Part shown: positions 12,336-25,488 of the stretch, in pieces
How positions within the stretch are numbered: position 1 is the first letter of the stretch
How the letters are laid out: each line of letters starts with the position of its first letter
Assembly (NCBI RefSeq): GCF_000002425.4
Contig: NC_037262.1
Coordinates: 2,362,080 to 2,426,079 of the forward strand
Direction of reading: 5' to 3'
Origin: Physcomitrium patens
Lineage: Eukaryota; Streptophyta; Bryopsida; Funariales; Funariaceae
DNA length: 64,000 nucleotides
The notes under the pieces: generated by a model
What the model saw: only the letters and a program-made list of their open reading frames with translations
Databases searched by the model: none
What the model was told of the DNA's origin: nothing
Position numbers and translations under genes: made by a program

Positions 12336-13487
12336 TATCAAGATGAGAGAATTAAGATGGTTTTTTAAGTACAAATTTAAATTATGCGCATTCAAGTACA
12401 AATAATATTTATTTTTATAAATAAACATGCTTCCATTAACACAAAAGTACAAAGCAAAGTATATTAGCTTATTAAAATAAAATTCTATTTTAAACTTCTA
12501 TACAAACTACATAATCAATAGATAACTTCAAAACCAAAATATATTCAAATGAGATTGCAATACTTCTACTATTAATTGAAGTCAATTGGCAATAAATTAA
12601 AATTAATTGATAATTAATTTGAGTTGATTGTAAATAAATCAAACTCAATCAGCCATGTAGCAGCAAAAGGTTGTGAAGCTTGAATATTGTGAAAAGAGAA
12701 AGAATGGATGTTATGTCTAATGCTTTTGCAATATTGGCAAAGGTACACATTTGTACTAGTGCCTTTGACATGTATAGAGTGTAGATTTGTCTTATTTTTT
12801 GAATTATGTACACAACCTTTCAGATAGTTTATTGAATGGTTCTCTAAATCCATAGTCATTGTTCCTAAGTCCAAAAGCTTTATGCATATCTTTTGCTCTT
12901 CATATAGTGCAACAAGCTTGCATATCTGACCAACCTCTTGAAAGACAAGATTTCATTTAATAGCAACAACAATTCTCTTTAGAGTGAATTTAGCCATAAA
13001 AAGTGGCAAATTCATCAAATAATATTGGCTAAAGAGACCACCAACTATTAAGACTTTTTTTATGATGCAATACCTTCTTAATTCAATGTTAGTAAAGAAG
13101 TTTAAGTGTAGTTATAGATGCACCTCAATATGAATTACTATTGATATCTAAGGATGTTATAACAAAGTAATACTACTCAAACACAAGATTGAGAGCGTGC
13201 ATCAACACCTTCATAAGAACACTCTTGAAAAAAATAATGTTATGATGGTGATGTATATACAAATGCTCAAAGTTGTCTTATATTTTAATTGCTCTATTTG
13301 TATTATAAAAAAGAAGACATAGAAAAATTTGCACATTATGGAGATCTTTTGTAGAGACTTTGATGTACAACTTTAAGGCAAAGTGTTGTGCTCTTGCATG
13401 CAATGTGGTCACATAGCCATGGTAGAAAGTATTATTTGTCCAAAATTTAACAAATTATTCTTTATAAAAAATCCAAATTTTTTAAAG

Positions 13488-13489
<2 letters not shown>

Positions 13490-13530
<41 letters not shown>
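13490..13530. repeat. (TA)n microsatellite
   Basis: About 40 bases of pure TA repeat in the AT-rich desert. Confidence 0.9.
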
Positions 13531-13533
<3 letters not shown>

Positions 13534-14489
13534 AGGAGTGGAAGCAAACATAATACAAGAGTTTATCCATTGTATATCAAATACTTCCTTCAAAGAAGAA
13601 TTTATTACCTTCGTCTATTTTGTAAGTAAGATAGACCAACCATCAGCTTTTTCAAATAGAAAATATTTCTTACAATTGGCCAATATGGTTTCTTTGAATA
13701 TATTAAACATAAAGCAAAATCTTGGATGTGGAAAAGAAATCTTCAATAGTATTTATGAGTGCTAAGTCCTTATTAGCCCCAATGCTAACAATCCACAATA
13801 CTTTGTACATAAAAAAAATTGCATCAATGCCCAATGTAAGAATGGTTGTATTTTTTCTTGGAAATATGCAATCACAATTGTGAAGGATATATTAAAATTT
13901 GTGACACCAATAACTTATAATATAACAGTTTTGAATTTTTTTGTTTTGTATATGCAATCTATAATTATATTGTATAGATATTTTTTTGCAAGTTATATAC
14001 ATCTAAAATGAACAACAAATAAATAATTAATCTTATTTTTTCATTATATTTATATATGTGTTGATAGTATATGCAATTATTGTAGATAGTGAATACAACT
14101 ACTAAACTTGTAGAATTCTATTTCTATGATATAGTGACAAAATTCCTTAGAGCTATTCTTGCAATATGTATTTGAGTAGTTAAATCTTTTTGTAAAAGTT
14201 GGAGGCAACAAGCAATTAAATGTCCTACCAGAGATGCAAATGGACCATGATTGTGACTGTTATTTTAAACTAATAAGTGCAAGTGTTTGTTTATTTACAA
14301 ATAATAAGCATATAAGTGAAATAAGCACCTTGTTAGCTACATGGCTAAATTACATTAACAAAAATCTGCTTCAAATCTACTAAAGTATGATCTCACTCAC
14401 ACTTGAAGATGACTTTATTGTATTACATAAAGTCTTGCTTGAAAATATATTGGATATTTGGTTGTTAAAAGCAAATTAGAAATTACAAC

Positions 14490-14840
14490 AACAAGATCTT
14501 AACAACTTTAATAAAATCCTAAACAAGTTTTATTTAGATTTTAACAATCATAATAAAATCTTATTCAAATCTAAAAGAAGCCTTAAAGAAATTATAAAAG
14601 AAACATGAAGAAATTATAAAGTAATAGTAAAGAAATACTAAAAATAAAAAATCTCAAAAAATAAAACTAAAAATACTAAAGAAATTCTAAATAAATCCTA
14701 AATAAATCTTAACAAAATTCTAATAGTATTTAAAATAATTTTTAAAAAATCTCTAAGTAAATTCTAACCAAAATCTAATAAAGTCCTAATAAAATCTAAA
14801 ATTCTAAGTCAAATTCTACAATAGATTAAGACCTTAATAA
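14490..14840. repeat. Degenerate A-rich array with AAATYCTAA-like units
   Basis: About 350 bases are built almost entirely from variants of a 9-12-base unit (AAATCCTAA, AAATTCTAA, AAATCTAAT) mixed with AAAGAAAT units. The plus strand is almost free of G. This looks like a decayed satellite-like array and not a gene. Confidence 0.55.
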
Positions 14841-15679
14841 CTAATATTTTAGCTATAGATTTTCTCTCAAAATTTGCAAACCTCTCAATTACTTACTTGA
14901 GTTAAAAAAAAAAAATTTAAAGACAATTGAAATTACCACATAAAAGATGCAATTCATAATATATATATGGATATTAGTTGGCTTTCTTTTCTAATTTTAA
15001 TGCCAATCTCTTTGCACCAATATCTCTTGATTTTACTATCTAAATGCTTTTAAATTTTATAAAATTATTAAACATTAAATCTACTAATAGTGTAAAAAAT
15101 TTGATCTTAATCTTATAAGAATATTAATGAAAATCTTAGAAATTCTCACTAATCCTCTAAATTCTAGTTTTTGAAATTCTAATACATTTGAATGTTTAAT
15201 AATTAATAAATAAATACTTTGATTAAGCTCAAACTCATAAAAAATATACAAAAGAACTACAATTTTATACATGAAAAATTTCATCCTTAGATCATGTACC
15301 AATCTTACAAAATTCTTCAAAGTATACATCTTATATATTTCTCAAAACTCAAAGTCACTTCAAAAATATCCTACCTTTGCAAATCCTTTACAAATTTATC
15401 ATAAATTCAAATCATTCAAAACTAATGCCCAAAAAAAATTTATATTATGATTTTTCTAAAAAATCACTCTCTAATCAATCAAAGAACTCTAGATTTGCCA
15501 TAAGTGTGTCTGATTTCAACATTGCTTCACAATTTGTCTTCTTAGGATATTAATTTTTTGTTTCTCAAGGTACTTTTTACTTCAATCTACTCTCAATTTT
15601 CTTCTTAAGATGCTTATAATAATTTATTTTCAAATCTACTTTGTTTTGCCTTATTTATGGCCATACAAAATAAGTAGAA

Positions 15680-15682
<3 letters not shown>

Positions 15683-15712
<30 letters not shown>
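15683..15712. repeat. Poly-T tract (30 bases)
   Basis: An uninterrupted T run in the AT-rich desert. Confidence 0.9.
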
Positions 15713-15716
<4 letters not shown>

Positions 15717-16274
15717 ATAAAAGGTAACAATCACAATAAAAGCTTTTACTATCTATCAATTTTTTATCCATAATTTTCTTCTATATCTTTCTATTAGATT
15801 CTTTAATATTAGAATTTATATTTTTATCTTTTATCACATAGCAATATTATAATACAACAATGTGATCCTTATTAAAATAATACCTACCAACTGCATAATC
15901 TAAGGTATGCATAAATCAATCTTAACATCTTTTCATGTCTTTCTACATATTAAATGACTCTTTTGGAAGAGGGTCCATACTAAGAACATTTTCCATTTTT
16001 GTATGAAATAATTCCAAAGTATCAAATCCCTCCAAAGTATTACTAAATTAAGATTCAAAGTATAATGAAGTCAAAGTAAAGTATATAAATTTAGAATAAA
16101 AAATCAAAGGTAACATGAATACTATTAATAAATAATACTCTAATGCTACTCTTTATTATGGCTATCAAATTTGAAGAGTTTTTCTTTTTTTTAATTATGT
16201 CTCTACGTATGTATTGTCTTTACATACATATTAACCATGAATAATTCAATTGCTCTTTCAAAAATATTTATAAT

Positions 16275-16277
<3 letters not shown>

Positions 16278-16316
<39 letters not shown>
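16278..16316. repeat. (TA)n microsatellite
   Basis: About 39 bases of pure TA repeat. A second interrupted TA-rich stretch lies near 16536-16578. Confidence 0.9.
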
Positions 16317-16322
<6 letters not shown>

Positions 16323-19075
16323 TTCAATGTATGGTACTCTTTAAGGATGTTAAAATTATGTAAGCTAAAATAATCCATTCTTAAGATATTTTTTATTATT
16401 GAATTAGATTTAATGTTAATCATGTTTTTTTAATCTTCTACGTTTTATACCATTTTTTGATATCAAATTTGTCATCATCATGTCTCTAAGAGTAATGCTT
16501 TGCTATCTTCTTTACTATAATATTGTTGTCTTCATATATATATATATTTTTATATTTTTTTATATATATATATATATAGGTTTGTATTGATGACCATGTC
16601 TCTAATATTGCAATCACAATAGTTATAAATCTAACAAAGAGTTCTACTAAAACTATCATTTGAAGACCATCATAAAGCTGTATAAGCTTTTTTTAATAGT
16701 GATAGAATAGCCTTGGTATTGCTTTTAATACTAACTACCAAAAATGTCTTGTGGAAGCTTTTTAAATACCATCAGGCTTGTGGCTTAAGCATCAAGATGT
16801 AAATTGCTTCCAATATAACATTCTAAAGGTATAAATAATTTCAATAGCCATATGGTACATTTATAGAATTTTAAATATATAATCTATGACTAAAAAATCT
16901 CTTTATAGCTTCTTAAAGAAAAAACTATATACCATATATGATTCTATTAAGTTTTTTTTATCTAATTAATATAAACATCTTATGAACTTACATAATCTTA
17001 TTTAAAATTATAAGAAAAAAATTGAAATATATCTTTTGATTCTATTATTATTTTTTAAAAATTTATGATTATAATATCAAACACTCAAAGCAAATAAAAT
17101 CCTAAATTCTAGCTGCATACAATTATAATATTTAGATTTAATTGCATAATATGATATATAATTAAAAAATTAAATTAAATTTGGAAGTACAACTTATAAT
17201 TTGGTTTCAATCTATATAAGATTAAATGATGTATTTGCATAAAGTTTTAGATTAAATTTATAATAAGGAATACAAAAAAAATGAATCAAAATTCAATAAT
17301 AAAAATTCAAAAAATAAACAAACATTATTAGATAGTTCAATGACCTACTTCAAAGTTTAAATGCATTACAATGAAGATCGAACTTACATATTGGAATAAA
17401 TAAGATAAGAAATAAATCATTCAAACTTGATATATGTAAAATTTTCCAATATTAATTTCTTTGCCAAAATTACAAATATCAAAAGGTATCATATCTTCAG
17501 AATGATGAACATCACTTATGCAAAACAGACATTCTGATTAGAAGCCTTCCTTCTGAAAGTTCTTTCCTATAGTTCAAAATGAACATGATTCATAATATAA
17601 TAATCTTAGAACAAAGTGGATATCACTTAGATTTTAGCTACTGCTATTCTTAACAATTCTGGTTTGTAAATAAATTTTACATTTTTTTTATTCTCTTCAA
17701 TGTCTCAAAAAATATAATTTTGACATTCATATCATGTACTATTCAGTTATACAATTTTTCATATTTTCTTCATATATACTATTCCACAGTTATGGCAATC
17801 ACAATATCAATTTTGTAATCATTTTTACAGCACAATAAATAGAAAGGTACATGAAAATTATTGATTGTGTGAATATGTTTCTGAACCATGTTAAATTTTA
17901 ATTATTTTTTCTTTTTTCATTGTATTTCCAAAATCAGATTAGCTTAATTATTATTATTATATGCTATATTTTTTATTATTTTTTTATTATTTTTTTTATA
18001 GATGTGTTATAAGGAAAAAAAAAATGTAATTAAAATAAAATTTATAAAATAAATTGATGTTGATTTTTTTGTTAATTTTTAATTTTAAGATAAATCATTT
18101 TAATTACAATAGGTGATTGACTTAAAATTTAAGGAAAAAATCAAGTATGTGTTTTCAACTGTATTATGTAGTAATATCAAAGGATACAATGTTAGAAATA
18201 AAATTAAAATCATTACACATTTTTATAAAGAATTATATATACATATATGATAATTTTTAAATTTCTAGCCACATATTATATTTTTTAAAGTTATTTTAAG
18301 TCATATTTTAAATTAATATAAAATCACTATTATAAATTTTTTTATTATAATATTAAAATAATTAGTTCCATGTTGATTAATTGATCGCTTTGTATTTTGT
18401 CCATATTTGTGAAGCTTGCATTTGCTACACCATGACTTGATTTCTCATTTATCTAAATATTTTAAATATAAATTTTCTATTTTCATTTATTTTTTCTATT
18501 CACAATAACAATGACATTCAATAGAACATTATGAAAAAAGTTGGATATAAGTAGCTTTGTTGTAAATTTGCAAAACAAATCATAACATTATATACATATA
18601 TATATACATTTTCAGATGTGCATGTATATTTAGGTAACAAAGGTACTTTCTAATAAAGGTGGGATTTGCAGTGACTATTAACAAATCTCAAAGATAGTCA
18701 TTAAAGAAAGTAGGAATATATTATAGAAACACAATGTTTGTACATGAACAATTGTATGTTGTCTTTTCACAATGTGTTTCTCCAAATATGATGAAGTTCT
18801 TACATCTTGAAAATAATAAAGACAAAAATACCACTATAGATGTAGTTTATCTAGAAATTATTTTAACTTAGTTATTTTATATTTGTAATAAAAAAGTATG
18901 TATATGTTTGCCAATTACATTAAAGAAATATAAATGGTTCTATTGTTATGCATATACTCATATATATATTTTTTTCTTGATTAATATTTCTTTAGAAGTG
19001 GTCAATTTTTGACTTAGCAACCAAAAATTAATCTATTATACTTTTTTTATGGCCAATGGCACAAGTTTCTACTAA

Positions 19076-19078
<3 letters not shown>

Positions 19079-19120
<42 letters not shown>
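19079..19120. repeat. (TA)n tract flanking the first copia element
   Basis: About 42 bases of TA repeat end a few bases before the left LTR. A shorter TA stretch directly follows the right LTR at 24461-24478, so the element appears to have entered a TA microsatellite. Confidence 0.9.
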
Positions 19121-19124
<4 letters not shown>

Positions 19125-19127
19125 TAT

Positions 19128-19450
19128 TGAAGAAAGAGAAGTTAGAAGCCACAATACTTAGCATTAGCAAGGTTGCTCATAAAATGAAGTATGGAGTAAG
19201 ATGACTCTCACTTCCAACATTCTTTACTTATAGCTAGAGTTTACATTAATTATAGATGAACTTAATAACTTTCATCATTTTTTCTTACATCCAATTAAAT
19301 CTTAGATTTTTCTTATCCTAACTGCCACCTAAAAATTCTAGCCGCAACCATAGTAATAACTTTTAACTCTTTTTTATCTTTTGACTATTAACAACTTACT
19401 ATGGTTTAACTCTATGTGGTGGCAACTATACAAGATCTTGCTGATCTTCA
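19128..19450 (-). repeat. 3' LTR of the first copia element
   Basis: A 323-bp direct repeat of 24139-24460. It starts TGAAGA and ends TCTTCA, a short inverted repeat typical of LTR ends. The element is on the minus strand, so this left copy is its 3' LTR. Confidence 0.92.
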
Positions 19451-21103
19451 ACACTTCCACTTTGCTAATTGTTAAAAGGCTTTTAAGCCTAATGCCTCTA
19501 TCAACTTGAGGTATCTATCCTTCACCAATGCTATTGTAAGCACATCAACAAGCATGTCTTTTGTAGTATAATACTTCATACCTATTATTCCATCTTTAAT
19601 TTTTTCTCATATGAAATGATGTTGAACATCAATGTGTTTGGTTCTTGAATGGTGCTTTAGATTCTTATCAAATGCAAGACATCTTTGATTGTCACACATT
19701 ATTGGAGTTGCTTCCAATTGCACTATTCCAATGTATTCTAAGAGTTGTCTTATTCAATATGCTTTCATTGTACAATGACTTGTTATCATGTACTCAGTCT
19801 CTATGGTTGATCTTGGAATGGTAGGTTGTTTCTTGCAACTCCATGAAATGTCTCCCACTCCAATAAAAGATACATATCTCATTGTAGATCTTCTATCATT
19901 TATATCTTCAACTGAATCCGTATCACAATATCCTTGCAAATCAATATTATTACCACCAAGGCACAATTTGAAGTTCTTTGTACCTTTTAAGTACATCAAT
20001 ATATTTTTTACCATTGCCCAATACAAAGGTCTTGCCTTAGACATGTGTTGCCTCTTAACACTCATATTAAATGCAAGATCCACTTTTATGGCCACCATTA
20101 CATACATAAGTGAGCCTATTGCTGTCTTGTATAGAATACTTTGCATCTCACCTTCAACTTTTGCATACTCTTCATCCATAAGCTTCATCAACTTCAACTT
20201 GGCCTCTAAAGTAGTTTCAATGGGCTTGCACTCCTCTATATTAAATTCTTTCAACACTTCTTTAATATACTTGGTTTGATTCATTGTAATGGTCTTGTTG
20301 TCACAATTTCTTATAAATTCCATTCCTAAGTAATAGTGGAGCTCTCCCAAATCACTCATATCATACTCTTTTTCTAATATGGCCTTCATTCAATCCATCT
20401 TTTCCATATTATTAGCCAAGATGGTCAAATCATCAATATAGAGGATTACAATCAATAAGAACTCTTTAGATTACATCACATATAATGAATGATCAGTTTC
20501 ATTACTTACAAATCACTTATTGACAAAAAAATATATTCATACGTTGGTACAATGCTCTTGGTAATTGTTTCAATTCATATAAGGATTTCTTCAACTTGCA
20601 TACAAGGTGTTCTTTGCCTTATTGTGCAAATCCTTGAGGTTGATCTATGTAGATGTCTTCCTATAATTCTCCATTCAAAAAGATTGTCTTCACATCCATT
20701 TGATGCATTTCAAGATCTATTGCTGCTCCAATTGCCACAATGGTCTTAATGGTGGTGAATTTGGCAACAAGTGCATAAGTCTCATTGAAGTCAATTCTAG
20801 TAACTTATGAATATCTTTTGGCAACTAATCTTGCCTTGTGCCTCACCACCATATCCATTACATCTCTTTTAGTCCTAAATACCCACTTAGAACCAACACT
20901 AGATTAATTAGGTAGAAAAAGTACCAATTCCCATATATCATTGTTCTTAAGAGATTGGTATTTTTCTTCCATAGCCTTCTCTCACTTAATTTCATCTTGG
21001 AACTTTATAGCATCACACAAAGACAACGGATCAGCAAAGAAAGCAACATTTGCATATTTTTCACTTATTTGAGAAAAAATATGGTTCTTCTATCATTTGC
21101 CAC

Positions 21104-21107
<4 letters not shown>

Positions 21108-21138
<31 letters not shown>
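21108..21138. repeat. Poly-T tract inside the first copia element
   Basis: A 31-base T run lies between the integrase and reverse transcriptase parts of the element. It is either a homopolymer expansion after insertion or the tail of a small insertion. Confidence 0.85.
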
Positions 21139-21139
<1 letters not shown>

Positions 21140-24138
21140 ATTTGAAGAAAATTCAGCTTGTTGTACTCTAAGTTCTCTTCTAAGCTTTTTCTCTCTTAAA
21201 GCTTGTCTTTTTTCACTTAAAAATTAATACTCTTCATTATCATCATCATCATCATAATCTTCAACATCTTCATTGTTGGTCCTTAGAATTTGTAAGGCCT
21301 TCTTTTTCATCTTCTTTGCCTCTTCATCTTCATTCACACCTTTATCATCTTTATTTTCTTCAACTTCTTCTTTTGTTGCTGAAATTAGAGATGTGTCCAC
21401 AAATACATCATTACTCCCACTTGGACACATTTCCAAGTACTTACAAGTACTTTTATATTCTAAAAACTCAACATGACGACTTTTGATGATCTTTTTGGTG
21501 TCCAAATACATTAGCCTATATGCCTTCGTACCTTCACAATATCCTAAGAAAACACACTTTGTATCTTTTGCATCAAATTTGGACCTCATACAATCTGGTG
21601 TCTTTGCATATGTAATGCATCCAAAGGTCCTCATATGTAAAATGCAAGGTTGTCTTCTACTCCAAGCTTCTTATTCTGTCATTGATGTAAGAACACTTGT
21701 TGAATACCTATTCCTTGTATATACTACATTCACCACAACTTTCATCCTAAATTCATACTTCAAAATTTTGAACATGAAGCATGTTTCTTGCCATCTCCAC
21801 AATTGTTCAGTTTGTGCTTTCAGCAATACCATTTTTTTGTGGAATATATGGAGTTGTTGTTTGTCTAGCAATTCCTTCATTCTTCAAATAAACATCAAAT
21901 TGCTTAGATATGTACTCACCTCCATTGTTTGTATGTAGCACTTTGATCTTGCACTTACTTTGTTTTTCAACAAATACTTTAAACTCCTTAAACTTCCAAA
22001 ACCAATCACTCTTTGCTTTAAGAATATAAATCCAATTTTTTTTTTAGAAATCATGAATAGAAATGAGTAAATACCTTACCCTTCCAATACTTATATTCTT
22101 TATAGGTCCATATACATCAGAATAGATAATTTTTAATAACTTTGTAGGACATATTGCTACACCACTTAGAAATGAGGCATTTTTTGTGTTTGCCTTGTAT
22201 GCATCCTTCACATGTAAGTTGTATTACATTTTGGCTTGTTTTTCCAAGATTTAAATCACTTACCATAGACTTAAGCTTTTTCATGCTCTTCACGTTCAAA
22301 TCGTCAAGACAACCATGCCATATATTCAATTAATCTTGCTTTGATGTAAACTCAGCAAATGCAGCTACTTCTACTCTATTAACCTTCTTACACTTGAGAT
22401 AGTACAAATTTCCCTCTCTAGAGCCTTTGGCAACTATGTTTCCATACAATGTTTTTACAAAATATCCATTCTTGTTGAATTGAACCATAAAACCTTATAT
22501 TACAAGTTTACTCACTGAAAGTAAGTTTTACTTCATCTTAGGTACATGGAGCACATTTTTTAATCTGATTCTATTGGTTTGTCTATTCACAACATCCTCT
22601 ACCATAATAGAATCAATTCCAATGGCTTTACATGTGCTACTATCTGCCAAAATCACATTTGATTTTGAAATAGCTTCATAAGTATCAAATGAATACTTAT
22701 AAGGTGTCATATGCTTGAAACAGCCTAAATCTACAATCCATCTTGACATGGCAGCCATAAAGGTCCTGTTTGTTGCCATGAATGCATAATCTTGTCCTCC
22801 AAATGTATCTTGTACATTATTTATATTCTCTTATTCCATTTTTTTTTTATCTTTGTAGTAATTTCAAGAAAAATATTTTATTTTGCCACAAATGAAGCAA
22901 TTTTTGACATTACCTCGTTGGCTTGAATAGTTGTCCTTATCTTGTTGTGAGTAGAGTGCTTAATCTTTACTTTGAGACTCTTTTTCTTTCTTCTTGGTTA
23001 CTTCATGGCTAAGTCTTGCTATCACGTAGTCCATTGTAAGTTCTTTCAACTTGATGGATTCCAAAACTACAATGAGATAGTTGTAGGATTTTGGCAAGCT
23101 CATAAATAGAGTCATGACAACATTTGCTTCTTCTAAGGGCTTGTCAACAATTACAAGCTAATTTACAAGTGTCGTCATCTTGTTGATGTGTGTCATGGTG
23201 TCTTCACCTCCTTCTATCTTACATGTAAAGAACTTCTTCCCTATATAGATGATGTTAGATAAGTTCTTGCTCTCATAGATGTTGCAAAGAGTCTTCTATG
23301 CTTCCGCTGGTCCTTTGCAAGAGATAATGTGGTAGAAGTTGGCTTCATCTGCATTGCATGCAATCAATCCAAAGGCCTTCTTTTCACAACGTTTGTAGTC
23401 CTTCTTTTCCTTTATATCAGCATGCATGCTTGGAGGCTCTTCACTTTCATCTACAATATTCCATAGGTCCAAAGAAGCCAACAAAAGTTCTAATTTGATC
23501 TTCCAATGGTAGAAATTTTCACCTCTAAACTTTTCAATTACTCTCAGGCCTTCACTTTCACTTAAAGCCATGTTTTAGGAAGAGATGTATCAAAAAAGAT
23601 CAAGAGAAATAGTTCTAAACCTCTCAAAATAAGCAAGAAAGAGTTGCTGCTTTAAAATCTCAAAATGCCCTCTTTGTGAATAAACTATTGTTTTCACTTT
23701 CAAAATACTTTCAACTTCACTTCTAAGACCTCTTACAAGTTCAATGATGAATATAAACATATCAAACTAGATTTGTCACTCTTCTATTACTTTTATGCTT
23801 ACAAATCACCTCTAGATACTATAAGAGGACTTTTAAGCACCTTAAGTTCTTTTAACACATGAAACTACAAAGTTAATCAACTAAGAATCTTAATCAATAA
23901 GAAAACACAACAGTAGTATTCTATAACATCACCATAAGGTGCAAATCAAACCCTGAATCCAAGATGTATTTAACAAGTAAGAGCAAACAAAGATCTAGAT
24001 CTAGATCTGAATCTAAAAGTTAGAAGTTTTAAAATCCTAATATCAGCAATAATAATGTGATCTATTCCACACAACAACAAAGACTTCATAAAACTTCAAA
24101 AAAACTCACAAAGGAATGTGAGTGAGTCCATAACCTAT

Positions 24139-24460
24139 TGAAGAAAGAAAAGTCAGAAGCTACAACACTCAATACTAGCAAGATTACATACAAAATGAAG
24201 TGTGGAGTAAGATGACTCTTACTTCCAACACTCTTTACTTATAGCTAGAGTTTACATCAATTATAAATGAACTTAATCATTTTCATCCTTCTTTCTTACA
24301 TCCAACTAAACCTTAGATTCTTCTTATCCTAGATGCCACCTAAAATCCTAGCCGCTACCATAGTAACATCTTTTAAGCTTTTGTTATCTTTTGATTATTA
24401 GCAACTTACTATGGTTTAACTCTATGTGGTGGCAACTATGTAAGATCTTGCTAATCTTCA
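24139..24460 (-). repeat. 5' LTR of the first copia element
   Basis: A 322-bp partner of 19128-19450 with the same TGAAGA...TCTTCA ends. The primer-binding region lies directly to its left on the plus strand. Confidence 0.92.
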
Positions 24461-24497
24461 ATATATATATATATATATAGCTCAATACAGTTCAATA

Positions 24498-24535
24498 TGT
24501 AGCTCAATATATATATATGTATATATTGAGCTACA
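24498..24535. repeat. 38-bp AT-rich palindrome
   Basis: Two 16-base arms, TGTAGCTCAATATATA and its reverse complement, flank a 6-base centre. Partial copies of AGCTCAATA lie just to the left. It follows directly after the first copia element and the TA tract. It may be a remnant of a small inverted-repeat element or simply a cruciform-prone TA repeat. Confidence 0.7.
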
Positions 24536-25488
24536 ACAATTTTTATTCTAATATGGGTTGTTACAGAGATTTGAGGTTGTAACAATCATGATTTATTGAG
24601 TTTGATTGCTTTCTAATGTAATTCTGAAAATTCGGATTTTTCTTTAAAAATGCAATAGTTGTGGTTCAGAAATGACATGTCTCTAAAAGTGATCATTTGT
24701 TACACAAATTATTGATAACAACTTCTACATGTACATGGATTAAAATTATTGGTGCCATTTGGTTATATTCCCTGTCTATGAAAATGTTGATCAACATCCA
24801 TTTTGCAGACGCAAAAGTTAAAGCATATTATTCAGCCTGTACTACGGTATATACATCCTCGGCATATTCAATTGCCTTCTTTCAATTTTGTCATTAGGGG
24901 TGAAAGGTATATCAATAGGTTATATATGCAACATATATCATAGCAATTAGCTAAGTGGACATAGGCATTTGGATAGAAAATGGTGAATTAATGTAGAGAT
25001 ATAGAACCGTAATTGTTTACACTGAATTGAGTTGACAACACATATTACAGAGGCTACTGTAGGCTACAATCACAGATTATAGATAACTAAGCTTCACTTG
25101 CCAATTGATATATCTTTCACCCCATATGTCGCAGAAACAGGGGTAATACATATTTGCTCCCATTGAGCTTGCAGCAATACACATTGGTGCAAGATCATTC
25201 ACACAGTCTATTTAGCGCTGACAGTAAGTGAAAGACGTAAGAGTTACTGAAGATATTAACGATACATCCATGACAAAGCAATTTGGGAATTGCGCCATAC
25301 AACTTCAATAACACAGCAAACCATCGGACACAGATCGTCGTGGCTTACCAAACACCACTCCAGGTCTCACAAACGGAAGGTTCTTCGAATTCGCATTACT
25401 TAGAATACATTGGGGGCGACCCAAAACACAGAAAATATCGTAACCATCTCAATGTCCTACTCTCAAGTGATTTCGACGGATGCACTAT
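24536..25488. other. Intergenic plus probable 3' UTR of the LHCII gene
   Basis: No supported coding sequence. The 25080-25488 part is of moderate GC, directly abuts the stop codon of the minus-strand LHCII gene and most likely contains its 3' UTR. The remainder is AT-rich spacer. Confidence 0.5.

Larger units (their letters stand above)
9148..19127. other. 10-kb AT-rich desert with no supported gene
   Basis: After about 450 bases of ordinary 3' flank, the DNA is extremely AT-rich and broken by simple repeats: (TTA)n, (TA)n, poly-T and degenerate AT-rich tandem arrays. The longest frames are under 90 codons and match nothing I know. A stretch read on the minus strand near 13300-13450 faintly recalls a hAT-type transposase, but not well enough to call. 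Decayed transposons are likely here. Confidence 0.6.
19128..24460 (-). mobile_element. Ty1/copia LTR retrotransposon, old and broken
   Basis: A 5.3-kb element on the minus strand is bounded by a pair of ~322-bp LTRs that start TGAAGA and end TCTTCA. Recognisable parts, in transcription order, are a gag-like segment (23296-23571), an aspartic-protease region with WIVDLGCFKHMT (22528-22779), integrase regions (about 21224-22329) and reverse transcriptase/RNase H (19754-20389). The order protease, integrase, reverse transcriptase places it in Ty1/copia. Next to the right LTR, the segment reading GGTTATGG on the element strand can pair with the anticodon-arm half of initiator tRNA-Met, as in Drosophila copia. 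A purine-rich tract adjoins the left LTR. The polyprotein is interrupted many times, and the LTRs differ at roughly one position in ten, so it is a long-dead fossil. Confidence 0.92.

Noticed and set aside
12614-13480. Faint similarity of minus-strand readings to a hAT-type transposase (for example QHFALKLYIKVSTKDL)
   Set aside because: Only one short segment resembles the family, the frame is broken on both sides, and no terminal inverted repeats were found.
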